The notes under the pieces: generated by a model
The model's database searches: none
What the model saw: the letters and a program-made list of their open reading frames with translations, nothing else
What the model was told of the DNA's origin: nothing
Shown: positions 1-6,155 of the stretch, in pieces
How positions within the stretch are numbered: position 1 is the stretch's first letter
Layout of the letters: each line of letters opens with the position of its first letter
Position numbers and translations under genes: made by a program
Source: JBFWWW01 sp050245975
GTDB taxonomy: Bacteria; Pseudomonadota; Alphaproteobacteria; Rhizobiales; Hyphomicrobiaceae
NCBI GenBank assembly: GCA_050245975.1
Contig: JBFWWW010000088.1
Location: forward strand, 1 to 14,640
DNA length: 14,640 nt
Reading direction: 5' to 3'

Positions 1-387
1 CTGCTGCTGTCGGCCGGCCACCGGCTGTTCATCGCCACGGCCAAGCCGCACGTCTTCGCCGGGCCGATCCTGCAGCATTTCAAGCTCGCCCGCCGCTTCA
101 TCGGCATCTACGGTCCCGAGCTCGACGGAACACGCGACGACAAAGGCGAGCTCATCGCTCATATCGTCACGCGCGAGCGCCTCAAGCCTCATGCCGCCCT
201 TATGGTCGGCGACCGGCGGAACGACGTGCTGGCGGCGACGCGAAACAACCTGCGAACTCTTGGAGTTTCGTGGGGTTATGCGGCCACCGGGGAACTCGCG
301 GATGCCGGCGTCACGGCCGTTTGCGCAACACCGGAGGACCTTCCGTCGGCCATCCACGACCTGAGCGTCGCGGTCGCCGCGGAATGA
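1..387 (+). CDS. HAD-superfamily hydrolase, phosphoglycolate phosphatase-like (3' part)
   Basis: The reading frame is open from base 1 to the TGA at 385-387, so 128 C-terminal residues are visible and the start lies outside the window. The order of HAD motifs is clear. Motif II is the Thr in IATAKP (visible residue 13). Motif III is probably the Lys in DDKGE (residue 48). Motif IV is the acidic GDRRND (residues 70-75), which binds the catalytic Mg2+. The stretch after motif IV (NNLRTLGVSWGYAATGEL) is typical of the phosphoglycolate phosphatase/beta-phosphoglucomutase-like branch (HAD subfamily IA). The family removes phosphate from small metabolites through a phospho-aspartate. Motif I, which carries the nucleophile Asp, is upstream and cannot be inspected, and the substrate cannot be read from this part. 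It is followed by a 213-base gap and then the ATP synthase operon; nothing links the two functionally. Confidence 0.85.
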   Translation: MLLSAGHRLFIATAKPHVFAGPILQHFKLARRFIGIYGPELDGTRDDKGELIAHIVTRERLKPHAALMVGDRRNDVLAATRNNLRTLGVSWGYAATGELADAGVTAVCATPEDLPSAIHDLSVAVAAE

Positions 388-516
388 CGGCCGGAACCGG
401 CGATCCCTCCCCCATTGCACCCATGTGTGGATCAGCCGTCCACGTCCTTTTGTCGCATACGGCAACGGACTGACATTGCTTATCCGCGCCAAGGCCTTAG
501 GGCTGTGGTTGCATTC

Positions 517-545
517 TTGACACTGTGGGGGCACACCCCTAATGT
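517..545 (+). promoter_or_regulatory. Candidate sigma70-type promoter of the F0 ATP synthase operon
   Basis: A perfect TTGACA lies at 517-522. After a 17-base spacer comes TAATGT at 540-545, a weak -10 match. The spacer holds a small dyad, GGGG-GCACA-CCCC, at about 527-539. Transcription would start near 552 and give an mRNA leader of about 50 bases before atpI. The -35 is convincing; the -10 is poor, so this is a candidate read by eye. Nothing else recognisable occupies 388-600. Confidence 0.45.
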
Positions 546-600
546 GCGCCGCGTTCGGTGGTCTTTCCGACCGTCGGATGCCGTCCGTCCAGGATCAGAC

Positions 601-1011
601 ATGCCAGATCCAGCACAGGGACAAGGCCCTCACAGGGGCGAATTGAGCCCCGAAGAGAGAGCCGCGTTCGAGCGCCGGATCTCCGAGCTTGGCAGCAAGC
701 TCGACAAGGTCTCCTCGCAGCGAGCGAGCGAAACCTCAGGCAGGTCTGACGTCCGCTCTGGCGGACGGGGCATGGCCTACGGGTTCCGGATGGCATCCGA
801 GCTTGTCGGCGCCGTGCTTGTCGGGAGCGTTATCGGCTACGGTCTCGACTGGGCTCTTGGCACGAAGCCCTGGTTTTTCCTTCTCTTCTTCGTGCTGGGC
901 TTTGCGGCAGGCGTCCTGAATGTGGTGCGCGGCTACACGCGCATGCAGAAGGAAATTGCCGCCGAGACGAAGGGCAACATCGGGCACGCCGTGCCTGACG
1001 ACGACGACTGA
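601..1011 (+). CDS. atpI: ATP synthase assembly protein I (AtpI)
   Basis: A 136-residue protein. AtpI is a small membrane protein that assists assembly of the c-ring of F-type ATP synthase and is the usual first gene of the alphaproteobacterial F0 operon. The N-terminal half (about 1-58) is charged and soluble. Two membrane segments follow, at about 64-86 (ASELVGAVLVGSVIGYGLDW) and 90-110 (PWFFLLFFVLGFAAGVLNVV), and the C-terminus ends in four Asp. The frame is open further upstream, to about 415. I chose the ATG at 601 because it gives the family's usual length, begins just before the typical LSPEERAAFERRI-type helix, and lies downstream of the TTGACA promoter candidate at 517. The next gene, atpB, starts 15 bases after the stop. 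The family assignment is based on the double-membrane-span pattern and operon position and is secure. Confidence 0.9.
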   Translation: MPDPAQGQGPHRGELSPEERAAFERRISELGSKLDKVSSQRASETSGRSDVRSGGRGMAYGFRMASELVGAVLVGSVIGYGLDWALGTKPWFFLLFFVLGFAAGVLNVVRGYTRMQKEIAAETKGNIGHAVPDDDD

Positions 1012-1026
1012 GGATTGGGGGAAGAC

Positions 1027-1812
1027 GTGGCAGCAGCGGCGGGAGGAGCTCACGGCAGCGCGGGAGGCATGCCGGATCCCATCCATCAGTTCGAGATTCA
1101 CAGGCTCATCAACCTGAATATCTTCGGCTGGGATGTCTCCTTCACGAACTCGGCCGCCTTCATGGTCTTCGCCGTGGTTCTGATCACGGGCTTTCTTATC
1201 TTCTCGATGCGCGGCCGGTCGCTGGTGCCGACGCGCATGCAGTCGATGGCCGAGATCAGCTACGAGTTCGTCGCCAACATGGTGCGCGACAGCATCGGCC
1301 CGGAAGGAATGAAGTTCTTTCCCTTTGTCTTCACGATTTTCGCCTTTGTCTTCGCCTGCAACATGCTCGGGTTGATCCCGAGCTTCTTCACCGTCACCAG
1401 CCACATCATCATCACCGCGGCTCTTGCCCTGCTGGTGTTCGCCACAGTGCTGGTTGTCGGCTTCGCCAAGAACGGCCTGCACTTCCTCAAGCTGTTTGTG
1501 CCGGACGGCGTGCCCATCTACATCATGCCGCTGGTGGTTGCGATCGAGGTCATCTCGTTCCTCTCGCGCCCCGTCAGCCATTCCGTCCGTCTCTTCGCCA
1601 ACATGCTTGCGGGCCACATCACGCTCAAGGTGTTCGGCGGCTTCATCGTCATGCTGCTGGGCGCGGGAGCCTATTCGCTCCTCGCGCCGCTGCCGTTCCT
1701 GATGGCCGTCGCGCTTACCGCGCTGGAATTCCTCGTGGCATTCCTGCAGGCCTACGTCTTCGCCGTCCTCACCTGCATGTACATCAACGACGCGCTGCAT
1801 CCGGCTCACTGA
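1027..1812 (+). CDS. atpB: F0F1 ATP synthase subunit a
   Basis: Subunit a forms the two proton half-channels against the c-ring in the inner membrane. The protein begins near PDPIHQFEIHRL and contains several hydrophobic helices. The signature helix SHSVRLFANMLAGHITLK holds the essential Arg (residue 188 counting from this start; R210 in E. coli). A conserved Gln lies in FLQAYVFAVLTCMYI (residue 241; Q252 in E. coli). The start is uncertain. GTG 1027 is preceded by a GGGGGA ribosome-binding stretch at 1017-1022 and gives 261 residues. TTG 1015 is also in frame. ATG 1069 gives 247 residues and matches where many homologues begin, but its GGGAGG lies only one base upstream. I prefer 1027. It is the second gene of the F0 operon, between atpI and atpE. 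Confidence 0.95.
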   Translation: MAAAAGGAHGSAGGMPDPIHQFEIHRLINLNIFGWDVSFTNSAAFMVFAVVLITGFLIFSMRGRSLVPTRMQSMAEISYEFVANMVRDSIGPEGMKFFPFVFTIFAFVFACNMLGLIPSFFTVTSHIIITAALALLVFATVLVVGFAKNGLHFLKLFVPDGVPIYIMPLVVAIEVISFLSRPVSHSVRLFANMLAGHITLKVFGGFIVMLLGAGAYSLLAPLPFLMAVALTALEFLVAFLQAYVFAVLTCMYINDALHPAH

Positions 1813-1861
1813 CCGGCGCGCACGCATTCCTCATCCGATCCTAACGAAAGGGAGAACTGTT

Positions 1862-2086
1862 ATGGATCCTGCTTCCGCGAAGCTCATCGGCGCCGGCCTT
1901 GCCGCCATCGGCACGGGCGCTGCCGCCATCGGCGTCGGCAACCTGTTCGGCCAGTTCCTGCAGGGCGCGCTGCGCAATCCGTCGGCTGCCGACGGCCAGT
2001 TCGGCCGCCTGATCTTCGGCTTCGCCGTGACCGAAGCGCTCGGCATCTTCGCGCTGCTGATCTCGTTCCTCCTCCTCTTCACCTGA
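1862..2086 (+). CDS. atpE: F0F1 ATP synthase subunit c
   Basis: A 74-residue hairpin protein, the normal size for the family. Multiple copies form the rotating proteolipid ring that carries protons through the membrane. Helix 1 covers about residues 6-36 and is rich in Gly and Ala, as needed for tight helix packing. The polar loop RNP (38-40) contacts the F1 central stalk. Helix 2 (about 47-73) carries the proton-binding carboxylate Glu58 in FAVTEALGIFALL. Glu rather than Asp, with no sodium-binding Gln/Ser-Thr set obvious in the helices, fits a proton-driven enzyme. The ATG follows an AAGGGAG ribosome-binding site with moderate spacing. A stable stem-loop lies directly after the stop codon (see 2093-2121). 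Identity is certain. Confidence 0.98.
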   Translation: MDPASAKLIGAGLAAIGTGAAAIGVGNLFGQFLQGALRNPSAADGQFGRLIFGFAVTEALGIFALLISFLLLFT

Positions 2087-2092
2087 TGCCTT

Positions 2093-2121
2093 CGCGGCGA
2101 GCCGGCGCGCCGGCAGCCGCG
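2093..2121 (+). other. GC-rich stem-loop between atpE and atpF'
   Basis: Outer arms CGCGGC (2093-2098) and GCCGCG (2116-2121) pair exactly. Inside them GCCGG (2101-2105) pairs with CCGGC (2110-2114) around a CGCG loop, with a small GA/A internal loop between the two stems. The core 2101-2114 is a perfect 14-base palindrome. It begins 7 bases after the atpE stop and has no T-run after it, so it is unlikely to end transcription fully. A role in mRNA stability or partial attenuation that favours the multi-copy c subunit is inference. Confidence 0.55.
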
Positions 2122-2158
2122 GCGGTAACTTGGTGACGGAGCATATCGGGACACGGAC

Positions 2159-2701
2159 ATGGCGCAGCCGCAGACGATGACGCAGGTTCTCGATGAGAAA
2201 CCGCATCCAAAGCTGTTTCCTCCTCTGGACCACTCGCATTTCGTGCCGCAGCTCGTCTGGCTCGCGCTGACGTTCGGCCTGCTTTACGTGCTGCTCTCGC
2301 GCATCGCGCTGCCGCGCGTCAGCGAGATCATCGACGAACGGCGCGACCGCATCCAGCGTGATCTCGATGAAGCCGCGCGCCTGAAGACCGAGACCCAGAC
2401 CGCGCTCGCCTCCTACGAAAAGGCGCTGGCGGATGCCAAGACGCGGGCCGGCGCGATCGCCAAGGAAACGCACGACAACCTTGCGGCGGAGGTCGACAAG
2501 GAGCGGGCGAAAGTCGACGCCCAGGTCGCGCAGAAGCTGGCCGAGGCCGACAAACGCATCGCGGGCACCAAGTCGCAGGCTCTTGCCAGCGTGAACGAGA
2601 TCGCCACCGACACGGCGGCGGCGATCGTCTCCAAGCTCATCGGCACCGAGGTCGGCAAGGACGAGATCCGCCGGGCTCTGTCGAGCGCGCCCGGCGAATA
2701 G
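2159..2701 (+). CDS. F0F1 ATP synthase subunit b'
   Basis: A 180-residue peripheral stalk subunit. A hydrophilic N-terminal stretch of about 25 residues contains FPPLDHSHFVPQL. One membrane helix follows (about 30-50, LVWLALTFGLLYVLLSRIAL), then a long charged coiled coil (about 55-165) rich in Glu, Lys, Ala and Arg. It starts with the conserved RVSEIIDERRDRI turn. The longer N-terminus before the helix, and position ahead of a second b gene, identify it as b' and not b. Phototrophs and alphaproteobacteria use a b/b' heterodimer where E. coli uses a b homodimer. It is separated from atpE by 72 bases containing the stem-loop. The stop is TAG at 2699-2701, immediately before the ribosome-binding site of the next gene. 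It is called atpG or atpF2 in different genomes, so no symbol is given. Confidence 0.93.
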   Translation: MAQPQTMTQVLDEKPHPKLFPPLDHSHFVPQLVWLALTFGLLYVLLSRIALPRVSEIIDERRDRIQRDLDEAARLKTETQTALASYEKALADAKTRAGAIAKETHDNLAAEVDKERAKVDAQVAQKLAEADKRIAGTKSQALASVNEIATDTAAAIVSKLIGTEVGKDEIRRALSSAPGE

Positions 2702-2710
2702 GAGGAACTC

Positions 2711-3196
2711 GTGCTGGCAGATCCGACATTCTGGGTCGGCATCGCATTCATCGTTTTCATCGGCATCCTGGTCTACCAGGGCGTGCCGGCGATGCTGAAC
2801 AAGGCGCTCGATGCACGCGCCGACGCGATCCGTACCGAGCTCGACGAAGCGCGTCGCCTGCGCGAGGAAGCGCGCTCGATCCTCGCCGACTATCAGCGCA
2901 AGCATCGGGAGGCCGAGGACGAGGCCAAGGCGATTGTCGCCCAGGCCCGGCGCGAGGCCGAGGTTCTCGCCGAGGAAACCCGCAAGGGCCTCCAGGAGAC
3001 CCTCGAGCGGCGCACGAAGCTCGCCGAGGACAAGATCGGCCGGGCCGAGGCGCAGGCCGTGAGTGAGGTTCGTGCGGCCGCTGTTGATATGGCGGTAAGT
3101 GCGGCCGAAAAGATTCTGCGCGAGAAGACATCAGGCGCCGCCGGGGTCAGCCTGACCGATCAGAGCATCCGCGACCTCAAGGGTCGCATGAACTAG
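2711..3196 (+). CDS. atpF: F0F1 ATP synthase subunit b
   Basis: A 161-residue second stalk subunit that, with b', holds F1 still against the rotating ring. The membrane helix is right at the N-terminus (about 5-24, PTFWVGIAFIVFIGILVYQG), followed by VPAMLNKALDARADAI and a long coiled coil to about residue 140. This short N-terminus is the usual form of subunit b in this group. The start is GTG at 2711 with a strong GGAGGA at 2701-2706, four bases upstream, and begins 9 bases after the b' stop, so the two are probably translated in coordination. It is the last gene of the operon and is followed within 25 bases by an intrinsic terminator. The F1 genes (atpH-A-G-D-C) are absent here, as expected for the split arrangement in alphaproteobacteria. 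Confidence 0.95.
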   Translation: MLADPTFWVGIAFIVFIGILVYQGVPAMLNKALDARADAIRTELDEARRLREEARSILADYQRKHREAEDEAKAIVAQARREAEVLAEETRKGLQETLERRTKLAEDKIGRAEAQAVSEVRAAAVDMAVSAAEKILREKTSGAAGVSLTDQSIRDLKGRMN

Positions 3197-3219
3197 CAAG
3201 ATCGCGCAGGTGGAACGCA

Positions 3220-3246
3220 AAGGCCGGGCAGTAGCCCGGCCTTTTT
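3220..3246 (+). terminator. Intrinsic terminator of the F0 operon, possibly bidirectional
   Basis: A perfect 10-base-pair stem, AAGGCCGGGC (3220-3229) with GCCCGGCCTT (3234-3243), has a four-base AGTA loop and a run of five T at 3242-3246. It lies 24 bases after the atpF stop. On the other strand the same hairpin is followed by only three T. The aminotransferase stop codon (3248-3246) overlaps the edge of the T-run, so the element could serve the converging gene too, less efficiently. Confidence 0.9.
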
Positions 3247-4484
3247 CATGCCGCCGCACGGGTGCGCAAAAGATCGGCGAGGCGACGGATGCCGGTATCG
3301 ATCTCGCTTTCGGCCGGCAGCGAGAAGCTCAACCGTATCGTGTTGTGGCCGGTGCCGTCCGTGAAGAAGGCCCCGCCCGGAACGAAAGCGACGCCAGCCT
3401 CACGCACGGACCGCTCGAGCAGCGCCGCACCGTCGACGCCCGCCGGCAGCGTAACCCAGATGAAGAGGCCGCCCTCGGGCCGCGACCACGTCACGCCCTC
3501 CGGCATGTAGCGTTCGAGCGCGGCCAGCATGGCATCGCGCCGGCGGCGATAGTGGTCGCGCGCGGTCGCGACCTGCCGTTCATAGGTCTCTTCGGCCAGC
3601 CGGTGCAGCACCATCTGATTGATGGCCGCGCTGTTGAGGTCGGAGGCCTGCTTGATGAGAACCAGCCGCCGGATGATCGGCTTTGCCGCGCAGACCCAGC
3701 CCACCCTCAGCCCGGGCGTGAGCGTCTTGGAGAAGGTGCCGCAGTAGATCACCCGTGAGGAATTGATGCCGCCGGTCCGGGCGACATCGAGAGACTGGAT
3801 CGACGGCACGTCCTTGCCGTCATAGCGCAGCGCCGCGTAGGCGCTGTCCTCGATGATTGGAATGTCGAGCGCCGCTGCAAGATCGAGCAGCCGCTCGCGC
3901 GCCGCGAGCGACAGGGTATCACCCGTGGGATTGGCAAAATCCGGGACCACATAGGCAAACTTGACCGCACCGCCGGCAGCCTGCGCCGCATCCGCATAGG
4001 CAGCGGGCGTGCGATTGCCGTGCTCGGGACGGAGCTGGTCGTAGCGCGGCTCATATGCGGCAAAGGCCTGCAGCGCGCCGAGATAGGTCGGCGCGGTGAC
4101 GAGCGCCGTGTCTCCGGGCGACAGCAGCAACCGGCCGAGAAACTCCAGGCCCTGCTGGGACCCATTTGTAATGACGATGTTTTCGTCATCCGCCTCGACG
4201 CCAAGGCGACCCATATGGCGGCGGATCCAGCCCACCAGCGGCCCATACCCTTCGCTCACGGAATACTGGAGGCCCTGGCGGGCGCTGGCGGCAGCGCTCA
4301 GAACGTCGTCGTAGGCCGAGCGCGCCGTCTCCACCGGAAAAAGAGCGGGATCGGGTATCCCGCCCGCGAAGGAGATGATGCCCGGCAGGTCCAGCAGCTT
4401 GAGCAGTTCGCGGATTTCGGACGCCTGCATGCGGGCAGCACGCGTCGCATAGCGCGGCTCCCAGTCCTGCGATGCCTGCGACAT
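3246..4484 (-). CDS. PLP-dependent aminotransferase, class I fold (2-aminoadipate/aromatic transaminase-like)
   Basis: A 412-residue fold-type I transferase. PLP-contact residues are all present: Asn185 in FANPTG, Asp213 and Tyr216 in IEDSAYAAL, the Schiff-base Lys253 in GTFSKTLTPGLRVGW, and the substrate-carboxylate Arg384 in NTIRLSFS. The N-terminal pattern (ISFAGGIPDPALFP, QYSVSEGYGPL, ITNGSQQGLE) is that of the LysN/ARO8-like group and the aminotransferase part of MocR regulators, but no DNA-binding domain is attached. Members act on 2-aminoadipate, aromatic or branched amino acids with 2-oxoglutarate; the substrate here is not readable. ATG 4484 has a good GGAGG seven bases upstream. It lies 75 bases after gcvPB on the same strand, with its own promoter and a dyad suggesting repression, and converges on the F0 operon terminator. 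Confidence 0.88.
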   Translation of the reverse strand: MSQASQDWEPRYATRAARMQASEIRELLKLLDLPGIISFAGGIPDPALFPVETARSAYDDVLSAAASARQGLQYSVSEGYGPLVGWIRRHMGRLGVEADDENIVITNGSQQGLEFLGRLLLSPGDTALVTAPTYLGALQAFAAYEPRYDQLRPEHGNRTPAAYADAAQAAGGAVKFAYVVPDFANPTGDTLSLAARERLLDLAAALDIPIIEDSAYAALRYDGKDVPSIQSLDVARTGGINSSRVIYCGTFSKTLTPGLRVGWVCAAKPIIRRLVLIKQASDLNSAAINQMVLHRLAEETYERQVATARDHYRRRRDAMLAALERYMPEGVTWSRPEGGLFIWVTLPAGVDGAALLERSVREAGVAFVPGGAFFTDGTGHNTIRLSFSLPAESEIDTGIRRLADLLRTRAAA

Positions 4485-4516
4485 GGATTGGCCTCCCTGC
4501 GAAAGTGCAGGGACAT

Positions 4517-4546
4517 ATTATGTCAGTAATACTGACCTATTTGCAA
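4517..4546 (-). promoter_or_regulatory. Promoter of the aminotransferase gene
   Basis: Read on the minus strand: TTGCAA at 4546-4541 (4 of 6 to the -35 consensus), an 18-base spacer, and CATAAT at 4522-4517 (5 of 6 to the -10). Transcription would start near 4510, about 25 bases before the ATG. The spacer is AT-richer than the surrounding DNA. The assignment rests on the motif pair and the dyad placed between the boxes. Confidence 0.6.
4522..4536. promoter_or_regulatory. Perfect dyad GTCAGT-AAT-ACTGAC, candidate repressor operator
   Basis: Six-base perfect inverted arms flank a three-base centre. The dyad sits between the -35 and -10 boxes of the candidate aminotransferase promoter, sharing one base with the -10. 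This is the classic position for a dimeric repressor that blocks RNA polymerase. The size and symmetry suit a winged-helix regulator such as a GntR or MarR family member, but no regulator gene is present in the window and the family is a guess. Confidence 0.55.
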
Positions 4547-4559
4547 CGAAAATGCGCAG

Positions 4560-6155
4560 CTACTCCGCGGCCTCCTGCCGAGGGGAGGACGGCCGCCACC
4601 GCAGTCTGGGCTCGCGCGCCGCCCTCGTCTCGTCGAGGCGGCCCCGAGGTGCAAGGCGCGGAGCCTGCCGGAAGCGCTCCACGTCGCCGCCTCTGGCAGC
4701 AGCCGCGAGCGCGCGCAAGGTGGCGACGAAGCGATCGAGGCTGTCGCGGCTCTCGTTTTCGGTGGGCTCGATCAGCATTGCGCCGTGCACAACCAGAGGG
4801 AAGTACATGGTCATCGGGTGATAGCCCTCGTCGATCATCGCCTTGGCGAAGTCGAGCGTCGTTACTCCCGTGCCCTTGAGCCACGCATCATCGAACAGCA
4901 CCTCGTGCATGCAGGGCTGATCTCCGAACGGTTGCGTGAAGACATCACGCAGCCCTACGCGGATATAGTTGGCATTCAGCACCGCATCCTCGGAAGCCTG
5001 GCGCATGCCGTCTGCCCCGTGGCTGAGCATGTAGGAGAGCGCACGCACGAACATGCCCATCTGTCCGTGAAAGGCTGTAAGCCGGCCGAACGGATCCCGT
5101 CCGGGTTGCTGCGGCTGCTCAAGATCCTCGATCAGTCGGAATTTGCCGCCCTCCCGGACGGCATAGGGGAGCGGAGCAAACGGTGCGAGCGCATCGGACA
5201 GCACCACCGGCCCGGCGCCGGGTCCGCCACCACCATGCGGCGTCGAGAAGGTCTTGTGCAGGTTGATGTGCATCGCATCGACGCCGAGATCGCCCGGCCG
5301 CACTTTGCCGACGATGGCGTTGAAATTGGCGCCATCGCAGTAGAAGTACGCGCCCGCGGCATGAACCGCCGCCGCAATCTCCCTGATCTCCGGCTCGAAG
5401 AGACCGCACGTGTTGGGATTTGTGAGCATGAGTGCCGCAACATCGTCGCCGAGCGCGGCTCGCACGGCCTCGGCGGCGACGGTGCCGTCATCGCGCGCCG
5501 GAATGGCACGGACTTTGTAGCCCATGAAGGCCGCAGTCGCCGGATTGGTGCCGTGCGCCGACTCCGGCACCAGAACGACCTTGCGCCCCGCTCCCCCCTG
5601 CGCCTCGTGCGCAGCCTTGATGCACAGCATGCCGGCCAGTTCGCCGTGCGCGCCGGCCTTCGGGCTCATCGCCACGGCCTTCATGCCCGTCAATTCCAGC
5701 AGATAGCCGGCAAGCGTCTCCATCAGCGCAATGGCGCCTTGCACGGTACGGACGGGTTGCAAAGGATGGATGTCGGCAAATCCCGGCAGCCTGGCCATGC
5801 GCTCATTGAGCCTGGGATTGTGCTTCATCGTGCAGGAACCGAGCGGATAGAGCCCCGCATCGATAGCGTAGTTCTGGCGGCTCAGGCGCACGTAGTGGCG
5901 CATCGTCTCGGGCTCGGAGAGGCCTGGCAGACCGATCGATCCCTTGCGCTCGAGCCCACCGAGGCGCGACCGCACCGCCTTCGGCTCCGGCAGATCGACC
6001 CCTGTCGTGTCGAGGCGACCGCGCTCGAACAGCAAAGGCTCTTCGTGCTCGAGCCCCCGGTTGCCGCTGAAGGTTGCGGGCGCTGCAGAGCCCGCGGACG
6101 CAGGCGGTGCCGTCGGGCGGCCTTGTGTGTTCATGGTCTGCACGGGCTTGTCCAT
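4560..6155 (-). CDS. gcvPB: Glycine dehydrogenase (decarboxylating) subunit 2
   Basis: A 531-residue C-terminal half of the split glycine cleavage P-protein. It decarboxylates glycine on PLP and passes the aminomethyl group to lipoyl-GcvH. The PLP lysine is Lys301 in INLHKTFSTPHGGGGPGAGP, the diagnostic motif of the family. Other family blocks are YPLGSCTMKHNPRLNE (about 103-118), SPKAGAHGELAG (about 164-175), ESAHGTNPATAAFMGY (about 198-213), and CDGANFNAIVG (about 273-283). The first 40 residues are Ala/Pro/Thr-rich and poorly conserved in appearance. The ATG at 6155 overlaps the TGA of gcvPA by one base (TGATG), so translation is coupled. I see no terminator after the stop at 4560; some read-through into the aminotransferase is possible. 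Confidence 0.97.
   Translation of the reverse strand: MDKPVQTMNTQGRPTAPPASAGSAAPATFSGNRGLEHEEPLLFERGRLDTTGVDLPEPKAVRSRLGGLERKGSIGLPGLSEPETMRHYVRLSRQNYAIDAGLYPLGSCTMKHNPRLNERMARLPGFADIHPLQPVRTVQGAIALMETLAGYLLELTGMKAVAMSPKAGAHGELAGMLCIKAAHEAQGGAGRKVVLVPESAHGTNPATAAFMGYKVRAIPARDDGTVAAEAVRAALGDDVAALMLTNPNTCGLFEPEIREIAAAVHAAGAYFYCDGANFNAIVGKVRPGDLGVDAMHINLHKTFSTPHGGGGPGAGPVVLSDALAPFAPLPYAVREGGKFRLIEDLEQPQQPGRDPFGRLTAFHGQMGMFVRALSYMLSHGADGMRQASEDAVLNANYIRVGLRDVFTQPFGDQPCMHEVLFDDAWLKGTGVTTLDFAKAMIDEGYHPMTMYFPLVVHGAMLIEPTENESRDSLDRFVATLRALAAAARGGDVERFRQAPRLAPRGRLDETRAAREPRLRWRPSSPRQEAAE

Noticed and set aside
736..1827. 363-residue open frame on - opposite atpI/atpB
   Set aside because: It mirrors the codons of the ATP synthase genes, giving a low-complexity His/Asp/Glu/Arg-rich product without family features.
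1841..2905. 354-residue open frame on - opposite atpE, atpF' and atpF
   Set aside because: It spans three certain genes and two intergenic gaps on the other strand and has no domain-like pattern.
4495..4512. CCCTGC/GCAGGG hairpin overlapping the aminotransferase ribosome site
   Set aside because: The likely transcript start near 4510 would remove part of the 5' arm, so the hairpin probably cannot form on the normal mRNA; six base pairs alone is weak evidence.
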